Positions 8,558 through 18,911 of a stretch of 64,000 nucleotides of DNA are shown here, one piece after another. Made by a program: the position numbers and the translations under genes. Source of the stretch: Pseudomonas parasichuanensis (GTDB lineage: Bacteria > Pseudomonadota > Gammaproteobacteria > Pseudomonadales > Pseudomonadaceae); NCBI RefSeq assembly GCF_021601385.1, contig NZ_BQHO01000004.1, positions 124,001 through 188,000 on the forward strand, read 5' to 3'. Positions within the stretch are counted from its first letter, which is position 1; every line of letters begins with the position of its first letter. The notes under the pieces are model-generated. The model made no database searches. It was not told the origin of the DNA and was given only the letters and a program-made list of their open reading frames with translations.

Positions 8558-10234
8558 TCAGTTCTGCTTGGCCATTGCTTCGCGCAGCAGCGCAGCCATG
8601 GTGGTATCGGCAGCCGCTTCCGGAGCGTTTTTCAGGCTCTGGATGGCTTCGCGCTCTTCAGCATCGTCCTTCGACTTGATGGACAGGCTGATAACGCGGG
8701 ACTTGCGGTCGACGCTGATGATCTTGGCTTCGATCTCTTCGCCTTCCTTCAGCACGTTACGGGCGTCTTCAACGCGGTCACGGCTGATTTCGGAAGCTTT
8801 CAGAGTAGCTTCGATGTCGTCGGCCAGGGTCACGATAGCGCCCTTGGCATCAACTTCCTTGACGATACCTTTGACGATAGCGCCCTTGTCGTTGATCGAA
8901 ACGAAGTTGGAGAACGGATCATCTTCCAGCTGCTTGATGCCCAGGGAGATGCGCTCGCGCTCTGGGTCAACCGACAGGATGACGGTTTCCAGCTCGTCGC
9001 CCTTCTTGAAGCGACGCACGGCTTCTTCGCCAGCTTCGTTCCAGGAGATGTCGGACAGGTGAACCAGACCGTCGATGCCGCCGTCCAGGCCGATGAAGAT
9101 ACCGAAGTCGGTGATCGACTTGATGGTACCGGTGATCTTGTCACCCTTGTTGAACTGGCCGGAGAAGTCTTCCCATGGGTTGGACTTGCACTGCTTGATG
9201 CCCAGGGAGATACGACGACGCTCTTCGTCGATGTCCAGAACCATGACTTCCACTTCGTCGCCAACCTGAACGACTTTCGACGGGTGGATGTTCTTGTTGG
9301 TCCAGTCCATTTCGGAAACGTGTACCAGGCCTTCAACGCCTTCTTCCAGCTCAGCGAAGCAGCCGTAGTCGGTCAGGTTGGTAACGCGAGCAGTTACGCG
9401 AGTGCTCTCTGGGTAACGGGCTTTGATAGCAACCCATGGGTCTTCACCCAGTTGCTTCAGGCCCAGCGAAACGCGGTTGCGCTCGCGATCGTACTTCAGG
9501 ACCTTGACGTCGATCTCGTCGCCAACGTTGACGATCTCGGACGGGTGCTTGATACGCTTCCAGGCCATGTCGGTGATGTGCAGCAGACCATCGACGCCGC
9601 CCAGGTCAACGAACGCACCGTAGTCGGTGAGGTTCTTGACGATACCTTTGACCTGCTGGCCTTCCTGCAGCGATTCCAGCAGAGCTTCGCGCTCGGCGCT
9701 GTTTTCGGCTTCCAGGACGCTGCGACGGGAAACGACAACGTTGTTGCGCTTCTGGTCCAGCTTGATGACCTTGAATTCCAGCTCTTTGCCTTCGAGGTGG
9801 GTGGTGTCGCGCACTGGGCGGACATCAACCAGGGAGCCCGGCAGGAACGCACGGATGCCGTTAACGTCGACAGTGAAGCCGCCTTTAACCTTACCGTTGA
9901 TAACGCCCTTGACCACTTCTTCAGCAGCGAAAGCAGCTTCCAGAACAATCCAGCACTCGGCGCGCTTGGCTTTTTCACGGGACAGCTTGGTTTCGCCAAA
10001 GCCGTCTTCGACCGCGTCCAGCGCAACGTGAACTTCGTCACCGACCTTGATGGTCAGTTCGCCAGCTTCGTTGTAGAACTGCTCGAGCGGGATGACGCCC
10101 TCGGACTTCAGGCCAGCGTGTACGGTAACCCAGTCGCCGTCGATGTCGACAACGATACCGGTGATGATCGCACCCGGCTGAAGATTGAGGGTTTTCAGGC
10201 TTTCTTCAAAGAGTTCTGCAAAGCTTTCGCTCAT
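8558..10234 (-). CDS. rpsA: 30S ribosomal protein S1
   Basis: 558 residues with six S1 RNA-binding repeats. Domain-like stretches recur, for example [65 protein letters not shown] and [21 protein letters not shown]. It binds mRNA at the ribosome to help start translation. The longest frame begins at 10288, but the conserved start is [13 protein letters not shown] at 10234, preceded by AGGA. It is downstream of cmk with a 123-base leader containing two hairpins, and is closed by a strong terminator. Confidence 0.97.
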   Translation of the reverse strand: MSESFAELFEESLKTLNLQPGAIITGIVVDIDGDWVTVHAGLKSEGVIPLEQFYNEAGELTIKVGDEVHVALDAVEDGFGETKLSREKAKRAECWIVLEAAFAAEEVVKGVINGKVKGGFTVDVNGIRAFLPGSLVDVRPVRDTTHLEGKELEFKVIKLDQKRNNVVVSRRSVLEAENSAEREALLESLQEGQQVKGIVKNLTDYGAFVDLGGVDGLLHITDMAWKRIKHPSEIVNVGDEIDVKVLKYDRERNRVSLGLKQLGEDPWVAIKARYPESTRVTARVTNLTDYGCFAELEEGVEGLVHVSEMDWTNKNIHPSKVVQVGDEVEVMVLDIDEERRRISLGIKQCKSNPWEDFSGQFNKGDKITGTIKSITDFGIFIGLDGGIDGLVHLSDISWNEAGEEAVRRFKKGDELETVILSVDPERERISLGIKQLEDDPFSNFVSINDKGAIVKGIVKEVDAKGAIVTLADDIEATLKASEISRDRVEDARNVLKEGEEIEAKIISVDRKSRVISLSIKSKDDAEEREAIQSLKNAPEAAADTTMAALLREAMAKQN

Positions 10235-10252
10235 TTTAATTCCTGTAGATTC

Positions 10253-10293
10253 GGGCGAAAAAGACGCCCATAGCCACATTCCAGACAATGTGG
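10253..10293 (-). promoter_or_regulatory. Structured 5' leader of rpsA (two hairpins)
   Basis: Two hairpins precede the rpsA start: stem 10253-10257 with 10265-10269 (GGGCG/CGCCC) and stem 10274-10280 with 10287-10293 (CCACATT/AATGTGG). The first ends 18 bases before the ATG. Ribosomal protein S1 is known in E. coli to repress its own mRNA through a folded leader, so these may serve the same purpose; that is inference. Confidence 0.4.
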
Positions 10294-10357
10294 GTTTCGT
10301 TAAGTTAAGAAGCGCTGACAGGACGTTGACTGGTGCCCCTGCCCGCTCTCCTCTCCA

Positions 10358-11044
10358 TCAGACCAAGTCGCGCAGGGCGAGCTCGCTTCTGATGCGTTGC
10401 AGCACCTGCTCGATGGACAACTCCGTGGAGTCCAGCTGGATCGCATCGGCCGCCGGTTTGAGCGGGGCCACTGCGCGCTGGATGTCGCGCTCATCGCGCG
10501 CACGGATCTCATCTAGCAGACTCGACAGACTAACATCTTCGCCCTTGCCCTTCAACTGCAGGTAACGGCGACGGGCACGCTCCTCGGCACTGGCGGTGAG
10601 GAACACTTTCAACGGCGCGTCCGGGAATACCACGGTACCCATGTCACGGCCATCGGCGATCAGCCCGGGCGCTTCGCGGAACGCGCGCTGACGCTGCAGC
10701 AGCGCCTCGCGCACCGCCGGCAGCGAGGCGACCATCGAGGCGCCGGCGCCGACCGTCTCGGTGCGGATGACGTTGCTGACATCCTCGCCCTCGAGAATGA
10801 TCTGCTGCAGCTTGCCAGGCTCGGCGGCGATGAACTGCACGTCCAGATGGGCCGCCAGGGCCTTGAGCAGCTCTTCGTTGGTCAGGTCGACACCGTGGTT
10901 GCTGGCATTGAATGCCAGCAAGCGGTACAGGGCGCCGGAGTCGAGCAGACGCCAGCCCAGCTCACGGGCCAGCAACCCTGCGACCGTACCCTTGCCCGAG
11001 CCGCTTGGCCCGTCGATGGTGATGACCGGCGCTTGCGAATTCAC
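10358..11044 (-). CDS. cmk: Cytidylate kinase
   Basis: Phosphorylates CMP and dCMP. The P-loop GPSGSGKGT is near the N-terminus, followed by DSGALYRL, the [12 protein letters not shown] motif and the LID segment with [11 protein letters not shown] place the start at the GTG at 11044, which overlaps the tyrA/aroA stop as GTGA and gives the usual N-terminus [11 protein letters not shown]; the longer frame from 11086 adds a basic tail unlike the family. 228 residues, normal length. Part of the serC-to-rpsA run. Confidence 0.95.
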   Translation of the reverse strand: MNSQAPVITIDGPSGSGKGTVAGLLARELGWRLLDSGALYRLLAFNASNHGVDLTNEELLKALAAHLDVQFIAAEPGKLQQIILEGEDVSNVIRTETVGAGASMVASLPAVREALLQRQRAFREAPGLIADGRDMGTVVFPDAPLKVFLTASAEERARRRYLQLKGKGEDVSLSSLLDEIRARDERDIQRAVAPLKPAADAIQLDSTELSIEQVLQRIRSELALRDLV

Positions 11045-13281
11045 GACTTGCCCTCTTCTGCGACGCGAATACCGACTTCCTTGCACAGCGCCAGGAAGTT
11101 GGGGAACGACGTGGCGACGTTGGCGCAGTCATGAATGACGATCGGTGCAGTAGCGCGCAGCGAGGCGATGCTGAACGCCATGGCGATACGGTGATCACCA
11201 TGGCCGTGCACTTCACCGCCACCGATCTGGCCGCCGTCAATGATGATGCCATCCGGGGTCGGCTCGCACTTCACACCCAGGGTGATCAGGCCGTCGGCCA
11301 TCACCTGGATGCGGTCCGACTCCTTCACCCGCAACTCTTCGGCACCGCGCAGCACGGTACGCCCTTCGGCGCAGGCAGCGGCGACGAACAGCACCGGGAA
11401 CTCGTCAATGGCCAGTGGCACCAGCTCTTCAGGGATATCGATACCCTTGAGCTTGGCGCCACGCACACGCAGGTCGGCCACAGGCTCGCCGCCGACTTCA
11501 CGCTGGTTCTCCAGGGCGATGTCACCGCCCATCAGGCGCAGGATGTCGATCACGCCGGTGCGGGTGGGGTTGATGCCGACATGCTCCAGGACCAGCTCGG
11601 AACCTTCGGCGATCGAAGCGGCCACCAGGAAGAACGCTGCGGAAGAGATGTCCGCCGGTACTTCGATGCGGGTCGCAGTCAGCTTGCCGCCGGACTGCAG
11701 CGAGGCGACCGGGCCGTTCGACTCGACCGAGTAGCCGAAGCCACGCAGCATGCGCTCGGTGTGGTCACGGGTCGGCGCAGGCTCGGTTACGGTGGTGGTG
11801 CCTTCGGCGTACAGGCCCGCCAGCAGCAGGCAGGATTTGACCTGGGCACTGGCCATCGGCAGCGTGTAGGTCAGGGCCTTGAGCTTGGCGCCACCACGAA
11901 TGGTCAGCGGTGGGCGCCCTTCCGGGCCGGTTTCGACTACCGCGCCCATTTCGCGCAGCGGGTTGGCCACGCGGTTCATCGGGCGCTTGGACAGCGAGGC
12001 GTCGCCGGTCATGGTCACATCGAACGGCTGGCCAGCCAGCAGGCCCGAGAGCAGGCGCATCGAGGTGCCGGAGTTGCCGACATAGAGCGGGCCAGGCGGC
12101 GGCTTCAGGCCGTGCAGGCCAACACCGTGAATGGTCACGCGGCCATGTTGCGGGCCCTCGATGACCACGCCCATGTCACGGAACGCTTGCAGGGTGGCAA
12201 GCGCGTCTTCACCTTCGAGGAAGCCTTCGACTTCAGTGGTGCCTTCGGCCAGGGAGCCGAGCATGATCGAACGGTGGGAAATCGATTTGTCGCCCGGTAC
12301 GCGAATCCGTCCGGAGACGCGGCCACCAGGTTGGGCCAGGAAAATCATGTCGTTGGCGTTCATAGCGTCCACATAGGCCCGACGGGCAAGGATTTTACTG
12401 AAATGCTCGCGGGCAACCCGGGCGCGGGTGAACACACCCAGCAGTTGGTGCCCGTCTCCAGCATCGACCGCGTCGCGCAAGGCGTCGAGATCGCTGCGAA
12501 ATGTATCGAGGGTGCGCAGGACCGCTTCCCGGTTGGCGAGGAAGATGTCATGCCACATGATCGGGTCGCTGCCGGCGATTCTCGTGAAATCGCGGAAGCC
12601 CCCCGCAGCGTACCGGAAGATGTCCAGGTTTTCATTGCGCTTGGCCAACGAGTCGACCAGCCCGAATGCCAGCAGGTGGGGCAGATGGCTGGTGGCTGCC
12701 AGCACTTCGTCGTGGCGCTCCACCGGCATGTGCTCGACATCGGCGTCCAGCGCGCGCCACAGCCGGTCGACCAGCGCCAGCGCGGCCGGATCGGTCTCTG
12801 GCAATGGCGTGAGAATGACTTTGTGCCGGCGGAACAGCGCGGCATTGGAGGCCTCCACCCCGCTCTGCTCGGAACCGGCGATCGGGTGGCCCGGGACGAA
12901 GCGCGACAGGCCTGCGGCAAAGGCCTCACGGGCCGCGCGCACCACATTGCCCTTGGCGCTACCGACATCGGTGATCACCGCATCGCCCAGCGGCAACTGC
13001 GCAAGCAGCGCCAGCACCTTTTCCATCGCCAGGATGGGCACGGCCAGCTGGATCACGTCGGCGCCGACACAGGCCGCGGCCAAGTCGGCTTCACAGCGAT
13101 CAACCACACCGAGCGCCACCGCCTGCTTGCGTGACTCGGCATCCAGGTCGACGCCGACCACTTCGCGGCACAGCCCGCTTTCGCGCAGCCCCTTGGCAAA
13201 GGAGCCGCCGATCAGGCCGAGACCGACGACGACCAGGCGGTTGATCAGTGGGGTGGAATTGTTTGTTACAGCATTAACCAC
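11041..13281 (-). CDS. tyrA/aroA: Bifunctional prephenate dehydrogenase / 3-phosphoshikimate 1-carboxyvinyltransferase
   Basis: A 746-residue fusion. Residues 1 to about 300 form the cyclohexadienyl/prephenate dehydrogenase: NAD-binding [21 protein letters not shown] and [11 protein letters not shown]. From about residue 315 follows EPSP synthase: [46 protein letters not shown] and [10 protein letters not shown]. This fusion is characteristic of Pseudomonas. The EPSP synthase half carries all four short motifs used to define class II (see findings). Translation starts at GTG 13281 with AGGG upstream. It should supply both tyrosine and chorismate precursors, and overlaps cmk by 4 bases. Confidence 0.96.
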   Translation of the reverse strand: MVNAVTNNSTPLINRLVVVGLGLIGGSFAKGLRESGLCREVVGVDLDAESRKQAVALGVVDRCEADLAAACVGADVIQLAVPILAMEKVLALLAQLPLGDAVITDVGSAKGNVVRAAREAFAAGLSRFVPGHPIAGSEQSGVEASNAALFRRHKVILTPLPETDPAALALVDRLWRALDADVEHMPVERHDEVLAATSHLPHLLAFGLVDSLAKRNENLDIFRYAAGGFRDFTRIAGSDPIMWHDIFLANREAVLRTLDTFRSDLDALRDAVDAGDGHQLLGVFTRARVAREHFSKILARRAYVDAMNANDMIFLAQPGGRVSGRIRVPGDKSISHRSIMLGSLAEGTTEVEGFLEGEDALATLQAFRDMGVVIEGPQHGRVTIHGVGLHGLKPPPGPLYVGNSGTSMRLLSGLLAGQPFDVTMTGDASLSKRPMNRVANPLREMGAVVETGPEGRPPLTIRGGAKLKALTYTLPMASAQVKSCLLLAGLYAEGTTTVTEPAPTRDHTERMLRGFGYSVESNGPVASLQSGGKLTATRIEVPADISSAAFFLVAASIAEGSELVLEHVGINPTRTGVIDILRLMGGDIALENQREVGGEPVADLRVRGAKLKGIDIPEELVPLAIDEFPVLFVAAACAEGRTVLRGAEELRVKESDRIQVMADGLITLGVKCEPTPDGIIIDGGQIGGGEVHGHGDHRIAMAFSIASLRATAPIVIHDCANVATSFPNFLALCKEVGIRVAEEGKS

Positions 13282-13322
13282 GAGCGCGAACCCTGTTCAA
13301 AAACATGCCAGTCAGTGAGGCC

Positions 13323-13436
13323 GCAGGGGGCTGCTGCGCAGCCCATCGCTGGCAAGCCAGCTCCCACAGGGCCGGCGACACACCGCTCCTTGTGGGAGCC
13401 GGCTTGCCGGCGATGGGCCGCAAGGCGGCCCCCTGC
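13323..13436. repeat. REP inverted pair between pheA and tyrA/aroA
   Basis: Two facing REP units, 13342-13370 and 13388-13417, with cores GCTGGCAAGCCAGCTCCCAC and GTGGGAGCCGGCTTGCCGGC. The outer arms (GCAGGGGGC... and ...GCCCCCTGC) also pair. It fills most of the 163-base gap where some pseudomonads have hisC2. Confidence 0.9.
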
Positions 13437-13444
13437 AAAATCGA

Positions 13445-14539
13445 TCAAAGCACCGCTTTCGGATAGGAACCCAGCACCTTCAGCGCCACAGCCTCCTGGC
13501 TGATCTTCTCCAGCACCGCCTTGATCAACGGGTCGCGGTGGTGGCCGACGAAGTCGATGAAGAACACGTAGGTCCACTTGCCACTGCGCGACGGGCGGGT
13601 CTCGATGCGCGTCAGGTCGATGCCATTTTCATGGAACGGCACCAACAGCTCATGCAGCGCACCGGGCTTGTTGCTCATGGAGACGATGATCGAGGTCTTG
13701 TCGTCGCCGGTCGGCGGCACTTCCTGGTTACCGATCATCAAAAAGCGCGTGGAGTTGTCCGGGCGGTCCTCGATCTTCTCGGCCAGGCGGGTCAGACCAT
13801 ACAGGTTCGCCGCCATATCACCGGCGATCGCCGCAGAGTTCCACTCACCCTTGACCCGCTTGGCCGCCTCGGCGTTGCTCGAAACCGCCACGCGCTCGAC
13901 ATTCGGGTAATGCGCGTCCAGCCACTTACGGCACTGGGCCAGCGACTGGGCATGGGAGTAGATGCGGGTAATGCTATCGGTCTTGGTGTTCTCGCCCACC
14001 AGCAGGTGGTGGTGGATGCGCAGCTCGACCTCACCGCAGATCACCATGTCGTGCTCGAGGAAGCTGTCCAGGGTATGGCTGACCGCACCTTCGGTAGAGT
14101 TTTCCACCGGCACCACGCCGAAGTTGACGGCACCGGCCGCCACTTCACGGAACACTTCGTCGATGGCCGCCATCGGGCGGCTGACCACGGCATGGCCGAA
14201 GTGCTTCATGGCCGCCGCCTGGGTGAAGGTCCCCTCAGGGCCGAGGTAGGCAATCTTCAACGGCTCTTCAAGCGCCAGGCACGACGACATGATCTCGCGG
14301 AACAACCGCGCCATCTCTTCGTTGCCTAGCGGGCCCTTGTTACGCTCCATCACGCGCTTGAGCACGGCAGCTTCGCGCTCGGGGCGATAGAACACCGGCT
14401 TCTCGCCTTCGGCCAGCGAGGCGGTCTTGACCCGCGCCACTTCTTCGGCGCAACGCGCGCGGTCGCTGATCAGCTCGAGGATCTTCTCGTCGAGGCTGTC
14501 GATGCGTACGCGCAGGGCCTTGAGTTCCTGTTCGGACAT
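13445..14539 (-). CDS. pheA: Chorismate mutase / prephenate dehydratase (P-protein)
   Basis: 364 residues. The AroQ chorismate mutase domain covers about residues 1-95 (LRVRIDSLDEKILELI, GEKPVFYRPEREAAVL). The prephenate dehydratase follows, with AYLGPEGTFTQAAA, PVENSTEGAVSHTLDSF and the catalytic region DNSTRFLMIG. The C-terminal ACT domain has GALHELL and IETRPS, the latter matching the ESRP-type phenylalanine-binding motif, so feedback inhibition is likely. The ATG shares one base with the serC stop (TGATG), indicating coupling. Confidence 0.97.
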   Translation of the reverse strand: MSEQELKALRVRIDSLDEKILELISDRARCAEEVARVKTASLAEGEKPVFYRPEREAAVLKRVMERNKGPLGNEEMARLFREIMSSCLALEEPLKIAYLGPEGTFTQAAAMKHFGHAVVSRPMAAIDEVFREVAAGAVNFGVVPVENSTEGAVSHTLDSFLEHDMVICGEVELRIHHHLLVGENTKTDSITRIYSHAQSLAQCRKWLDAHYPNVERVAVSSNAEAAKRVKGEWNSAAIAGDMAANLYGLTRLAEKIEDRPDNSTRFLMIGNQEVPPTGDDKTSIIVSMSNKPGALHELLVPFHENGIDLTRIETRPSRSGKWTYVFFIDFVGHHRDPLIKAVLEKISQEAVALKVLGSYPKAVL

Positions 14540-15624
14540 CAGCCGTGCTCCTTCTCGAATTCAGCCATGTAACCCACCAGCGCTTCGACCGCTTCCAGGC
14601 CCAGGGCGTTGTAGATCGATGCGCGCATGCCGCCCACCGACCGGTGGCCTTTGAGGTTCAGCAGGCCACGGGCATCGGCGCCGGCCAGGAAGGCCTTGTC
14701 CAGACGCTCGTCGGCCAGGCGGAACGGCACGTTCATCCACGAACGGGCGTTGTGGCTGATCGGGTTGGTATAGAACTCGCTGGCATCGATGAAGCCGTAC
14801 AGGCGGTCTTTCTTGGCACGGTTGCGCTGCTCCATGGCCTCGACACCACCCTGCTCCTTGAGCCACTCGAACACCAGGCCCGAGAGGTACCAAGAGTAAG
14901 TGGCCGGCGTGTTGTACATCGAGCCGTTGTCGGCCGAGACCTTGTAGTCGAGCATGGTCGGGCAGCTGCTGCGGGCACGGCCCAGCAAGTCTTCACGCAC
15001 GATCACCACCACCAGGCCGCTCGGGCCGATGTTTTTCTGCGCACCGGCGTAGATCAGGCCGTACTGCGACACGTCGATCGGGCGCGAGAGGATGTCCGAG
15101 GACATATCGACCACCAGCGGCACGTCGCCTGCCTCGGGCACCCAGTCGAACTGCAGGCCACCGATGGTCTCGTTGGAGGCGTAGTGCAGGTAGGCGGCAT
15201 TCTTGCTCAGCTGCCACTCGTTCTGGCCCGGGATGGCCAGGTAGTCATAGGGCTTGGCGCTGGCAGCGACATTGACATTACCGAAACGACGCGCTTCCTC
15301 GATGGCCTTTTTCGACCAGATACCGGTCTCGACATAGTCCGCGGTGCCGTTTTCCGGCAGCAGGTTCAGCGGGATCTCGGCGAACTGCTGGCTGGCGCCA
15401 CCCTGCAGGAACAGCACCTTGTAGTTGGAGGGGACGGACAGCAGGTCACGCAGGTCCTGCTCGGCCTTCTCGGCGATGGCCACGTAGTCGTCGCTGCGAT
15501 GGCTCATTTCCATCACCGACAAACCCTTGCCGCGCCAGTCCAGCATTTCTGCCTGGGCACGCTGCAGGACGGCATCAGGAAGCGCGGCAGGGCCTGCGCA
15601 GAAGTTAAAGGCTCGTTTGCTCAC
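14539..15624 (-). CDS. serC: Phosphoserine aminotransferase
   Basis: PLP enzyme making 3-phosphoserine (serine pathway) and 4-phosphohydroxythreonine (pyridoxal phosphate pathway). The true start is the GTG at 15624, giving SKRAFNFCAGPAALP and 361 residues, the usual family length. The longer frame back to 15783 runs through a REP element and is not credible. The PLP-lysine segment is YAGAQKNIGPSG, and the C-terminal HRSVGGMRASIYNA is typical. First gene of the run leading to rpsA; it is separated from gyrA by a terminator and a REP pair. Confidence 0.96.
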   Translation of the reverse strand: MSKRAFNFCAGPAALPDAVLQRAQAEMLDWRGKGLSVMEMSHRSDDYVAIAEKAEQDLRDLLSVPSNYKVLFLQGGASQQFAEIPLNLLPENGTADYVETGIWSKKAIEEARRFGNVNVAASAKPYDYLAIPGQNEWQLSKNAAYLHYASNETIGGLQFDWVPEAGDVPLVVDMSSDILSRPIDVSQYGLIYAGAQKNIGPSGLVVVIVREDLLGRARSSCPTMLDYKVSADNGSMYNTPATYSWYLSGLVFEWLKEQGGVEAMEQRNRAKKDRLYGFIDASEFYTNPISHNARSWMNVPFRLADERLDKAFLAGADARGLLNLKGHRSVGGMRASIYNALGLEAVEALVGYMAEFEKEHG

Positions 15625-15680
15625 ATCCACTCTCGCTCTGCCAAATAGAACAAATCGTAACTTGCAGGCCCCGCCCACCC

Positions 15681-15797
15681 CTGTAGGAGCGGCCTTGTGT
15701 CGCGAAAGGGCCGTATGGCGGCCCCAGGATTTCAGTGACACCGCATGAATCCGGGGCTGCTTCGCAGCCCTTTCGCGACACAAGGCCGCTCCTACAG
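15681..15797. repeat. REP inverted pair upstream of serC
   Basis: Arms at 15681-15709 and 15768-15797 carry CTGTAGGAGCGGCCTTGTGT and its complement, the TGTAGGAGCGGCC type of REP. The unit lies between gyrA and serC, so it probably sits in or near the serC promoter region. Confidence 0.9.
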
Positions 15798-15828
15798 GGG
15801 CCAGCGCTGCCGGCTCTAATCAGTCAAA

Positions 15829-15850
15829 CGGGGCGACCTTGGTCGCCCCG
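15829..15850 (-). terminator. Probable terminator of gyrA
   Basis: Perfect stem CGGGGCGACC / GGTCGCCCCG, 20 bases beyond the gyrA stop, followed on the minus strand by a short T-run (TTTGA). The T-run is weak, so termination may be incomplete and some transcription could reach serC. Confidence 0.7.
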
Positions 15851-15869
15851 TTCGGGTTGTAGCACTTGC

Positions 15870-18641
15870 TTACTCTTGCGGCGCCTCTTCAGCGCCGGCG
15901 CTGTCCTCGTCAGCGGCATCCACCGCGTCGAGCGGTGCGCCCTCCTCGTCCGTCTCGATGACATCGTCGAGTTCGTCCTCGGATGGCTCCTGGATACGCT
16001 CCAGGCCTACCAGCGTCTCGTCGGCTGCCAGCTTGATCAGCGTCACACCCTGGGTGTTACGGCTCAGGCTGGACACTTCGCCAACCCGCGTACGCACCAG
16101 CGTGCCCTGGTCGGAGATCAGCATGATCTCTTCGCCTTCCTGCACCTGGATAGCACCGACCAGCAGACCGTTGCGCCCCTTGGTACCCATGGCGATCACG
16201 CCTTGGCCACCACGGCCGCGACGCGGGAACTTGGACAGCGGGGTACGCTTGCCGAAGCCACGCTCGGAAGCGGTGAGGATCTGCGCGCCGGACTCCGGGA
16301 TCAGCATCGAGATAATCTGCTGCCCTTTGCCCAGCTTCATGCCGCGCACGCCGCGGGCGGTACGGCCCATTTCGCGCACGACGCTCTCGGCGAAACGGAT
16401 CACCTTGCCGGCGTCGGAGAACATCATGACTTCCTTGGCACCGTCGGTGATGGCCGCGGCGATCAGGGTGTCGCCCTCTTTGAGCTTCAGGGCGATCAGG
16501 CCGTTGGAACGCGGACGGGCGAACTGCACCAGCGGGGTCTTCTTGACGGTACCGGAAGCGGTGGCCATGAAGATGTAGGCGCCTGTCGCTTCGGCAACCC
16601 ACTCCGGCGTGTCACCGTCTTCCTCGTCGATCTCTTCGGCCTCTACCAGCTCGCCTTCGATCACGTTGTCATCGCTGTCTTCCAGCTCTTCCTCAGGGTC
16701 TGCGTGCTGCTGCAGCGCCTCCAGGTCGATCTGCAGCATGGCGGTGATGCGCTCACCCTCCTCCAGCGGCAGCAGGTTGACCAGCGGGCGACCGCGGGCG
16801 GCACGGGAGGCCTCGGGGATTTCGTAGGTCTTCTTCCAGTACACCTTGCCCTTGCTGGAGAACAGCAACAGGGTGGCGTGGCTGTTGGCGACCAGCAGGT
16901 GCTCGATGTAGTCCTCGTCCTTGACGCCGGTAGCCGACTTGCCCTTGCCACCACGGCGCTGGGCCTGGTAGGCGGACAACGGCTGGGTCTTGGCATAACC
17001 ACCGTGGGAGATGGTCACCACACGCTCTTCTTCCGGGATCATGTCGCCGTAGTTGAGGTCGTGGCTGGCATTGAGGATTTCGGTGCGGCGGGCATCGCCA
17101 TACTCGGCACGGATCGCTTCAAGCTCTTCGCGGATCACTTCCATCAGGCGCTCAGCACTGCTGAGGATGCGGATCAGTTCGCCGATCTGCTCGAGGATCT
17201 CCTGGTACTCGGCCAGCAGCTTCTCGTGCTCAAGGCCGGTCAGGCGGTGCAGACGCAGGTCGAGAATGGCCTGGGCCTGCTCCGGCGACAGGTAGTACTT
17301 GCCTTCGCGCAGGCCGTATTGCTCCGGCAGGTCTTCCGGGCGGCACGACTCGGCGCCGGCGCGCTCGACCATGACCTGCACGGCGCTGGATTCCCAGGCC
17401 ATGGCGACCAACGCTTCCTTGGCCTCGGAAGGCGTCGGCGAAGCCTTGATCAGGGCGATGACCGGGTCGATGTTGGACAGCGCGACCGCCTGACCTTCAA
17501 GGATGTGGCCACGTTCGCGGGCCTTGCGCAGTTCGAACACGGTACGACGGGTCACCACTTCGCGGCGGTGACGGACGAACGCTTCGAGCAGGTCCTTGAG
17601 GTTGAGCAGGCGTGGGCGACCGTCGATCAGGGCAACAATGTTGATGCCGAACACGCTCTGCAGCTGGGTCTGCTGGTAGAGGTTGTTGAGCACCACCTCC
17701 GGCACCTCGCCGCGACGCAGCTCGATGACGATGCGCATGCCGTCCTTGTCGGACTCGTCGCGCAGCTCGGTGATGCCTTCGATCTTCTTCTCTTTCACCA
17801 GCTCGGCGATCTTCTCGATCAGGCGCGCCTTGTTCAGCTGGTAAGGCAGCTCGGTGATGACGATCTGCTGGCGGCCACCGACCTTGTCGATGTCTTCGAT
17901 CTCGGAGCGGGCGCGCATATAAATGCGGCCACGGCCGGTGCGATAGGCCTCGATGATGCCCTGGCGACCGTTGATCTGGCCGGCCGTGGGGAAATCCGGG
18001 CCCGGGATGAACTGCATCAGTTCATCGACCGTGATATCGGAGTTGTCGATCAGTGCCAGGCAGCCATCGATCACTTCGCCCAGGTTGTGCGGCGGAATGT
18101 TGGTGGCCATGCCCACGGCAATACCGCTGGAACCGTTGACCAGCAGGTTGGGGATACGGGTCGGCATGACCGCCGGGATCTGCTCGGTGCCGTCGTAGTT
18201 GGGCACCCAGTCGACGGTCTCTTTGTGCAGGTCGGCCAGCAGCTCGTGGGCCAGCTTGGACATGCGCACTTCGGTGTATCGCATGGCCGCGGCGTTGTCG
18301 CCGTCCACCGAACCGAAGTTGCCCTGGCCATCGACCAGCAGGTAGCGCAGCGAGAACGGCTGCGCCATACGCACGATGGTGTCGTACACGGCAGTGTCGC
18401 CGTGGGGGTGGTACTTACCGATCACGTCACCGACCACACGGGCGGATTTCTTGTACGGCTTGTTCCAGTCGTTGCCCAGTTCGCTCATCGCATACAGAAC
18501 GCGACGATGCACGGGCTTCAAGCCGTCACGCGCATCGGGCAGCGCTCGCCCGACAATCACGCTCATCGCGTAGTCGAGGTAAGACTGTCTCAGTTCGTCT
18601 TCGATATTGACCGGGAGGATTTCTTTGGCCAGTTCGCCCAT
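15870..18641 (-). CDS. gyrA: DNA gyrase subunit A
   Basis: 923 residues. The start [20 protein letters not shown] at 18641 is the conserved one; the longer frame to 18719 is leader. The catalytic tyrosine is Tyr122 in AAAMRYTE. The quinolone-resistance region reads [10 protein letters not shown], so position 83 is Thr and 87 is Asp, which is wild type for Pseudomonas. The C-terminal beta-pinwheel half has the GyrA-box region around QRRGGKGKS. An acidic insert near 16620-16710 and an acidic tail ([13 protein letters not shown]) are visible. A structured leader precedes it. Confidence 0.98.
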   Translation of the reverse strand: MGELAKEILPVNIEDELRQSYLDYAMSVIVGRALPDARDGLKPVHRRVLYAMSELGNDWNKPYKKSARVVGDVIGKYHPHGDTAVYDTIVRMAQPFSLRYLLVDGQGNFGSVDGDNAAAMRYTEVRMSKLAHELLADLHKETVDWVPNYDGTEQIPAVMPTRIPNLLVNGSSGIAVGMATNIPPHNLGEVIDGCLALIDNSDITVDELMQFIPGPDFPTAGQINGRQGIIEAYRTGRGRIYMRARSEIEDIDKVGGRQQIVITELPYQLNKARLIEKIAELVKEKKIEGITELRDESDKDGMRIVIELRRGEVPEVVLNNLYQQTQLQSVFGINIVALIDGRPRLLNLKDLLEAFVRHRREVVTRRTVFELRKARERGHILEGQAVALSNIDPVIALIKASPTPSEAKEALVAMAWESSAVQVMVERAGAESCRPEDLPEQYGLREGKYYLSPEQAQAILDLRLHRLTGLEHEKLLAEYQEILEQIGELIRILSSAERLMEVIREELEAIRAEYGDARRTEILNASHDLNYGDMIPEEERVVTISHGGYAKTQPLSAYQAQRRGGKGKSATGVKDEDYIEHLLVANSHATLLLFSSKGKVYWKKTYEIPEASRAARGRPLVNLLPLEEGERITAMLQIDLEALQQHADPEEELEDSDDNVIEGELVEAEEIDEEDGDTPEWVAEATGAYIFMATASGTVKKTPLVQFARPRSNGLIALKLKEGDTLIAAAITDGAKEVMMFSDAGKVIRFAESVVREMGRTARGVRGMKLGKGQQIISMLIPESGAQILTASERGFGKRTPLSKFPRRGRGGQGVIAMGTKGRNGLLVGAIQVQEGEEIMLISDQGTLVRTRVGEVSSLSRNTQGVTLIKLAADETLVGLERIQEPSEDELDDVIETDEEGAPLDAVDAADEDSAGAEEAPQE

Positions 18642-18670
18642 GAGAAGCCTGATTCCTTTTTCTGGTGAAA

Positions 18671-18701
18671 CTTCGCCTGATCCCTCGAAGGACGAACGAA
18701 G
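18671..18701 (-). ncRNA. Candidate gyrA leader RNA motif
   Basis: About 30 bases before the gyrA start, a nested hairpin is visible: outer stem CTTCG/CGAAG (18671-18675 with 18697-18701) and inner TCC/GGA around CTCGAA (18681-18692). A conserved gyrA RNA motif upstream of gyrA in pseudomonads has been described from comparative genomics; I match this by position and fold only, from memory, and have not compared it with the covariance model. Confidence 0.45.
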
Positions 18702-18774
18702 CTCGCCGCCGCAGTGCATAGGGGTGCGACGACATACGACAAATCAATGAGTTGTGCCATGGATCTGCGCAATG

Positions 18775-18798
18775 AAGGCCGCCTCAACGAGCGGCCTT
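18775..18798 (-). terminator. Hairpin between mtnA and gyrA
   Basis: Perfect 8-base stem AAGGCCGC/GCGGCCTT with loop CTCAACGA. It lies 110 bases beyond the mtnA stop and upstream of the gyrA leader. It lacks a clear T-run, so it may be an mtnA terminator or only a structured spacer. Confidence 0.4.
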
Positions 18799-18911
18799 GG
18801 AAACTGCCGGATGTTACCACAAAGGCTGGGCGCATGGGAGATATGGCAGGATGCCGCCGCGCCCCCTGACAGCCCCATCCATCTGGACAGGGCGAAGCCG
18901 CTGAAACCCCC

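Noticed and set aside
11131-13134. Open frame of 667 codons on the plus strand opposite tyrA/aroA
   Set aside because: Antisense of a well-recognised gene; no conserved motifs.
18641-18660. Quinolone-resistance substitution at GyrA position 83
   Set aside because: Position 83 is Thr and 87 is Asp, the normal Pseudomonas residues, so there is no sign of a resistance mutation.
15735-18668. Open frame of 977 codons on the plus strand opposite gyrA
   Set aside because: Antisense of gyrA; Gln/His/Leu/Val-rich composition typical of a shadow frame.
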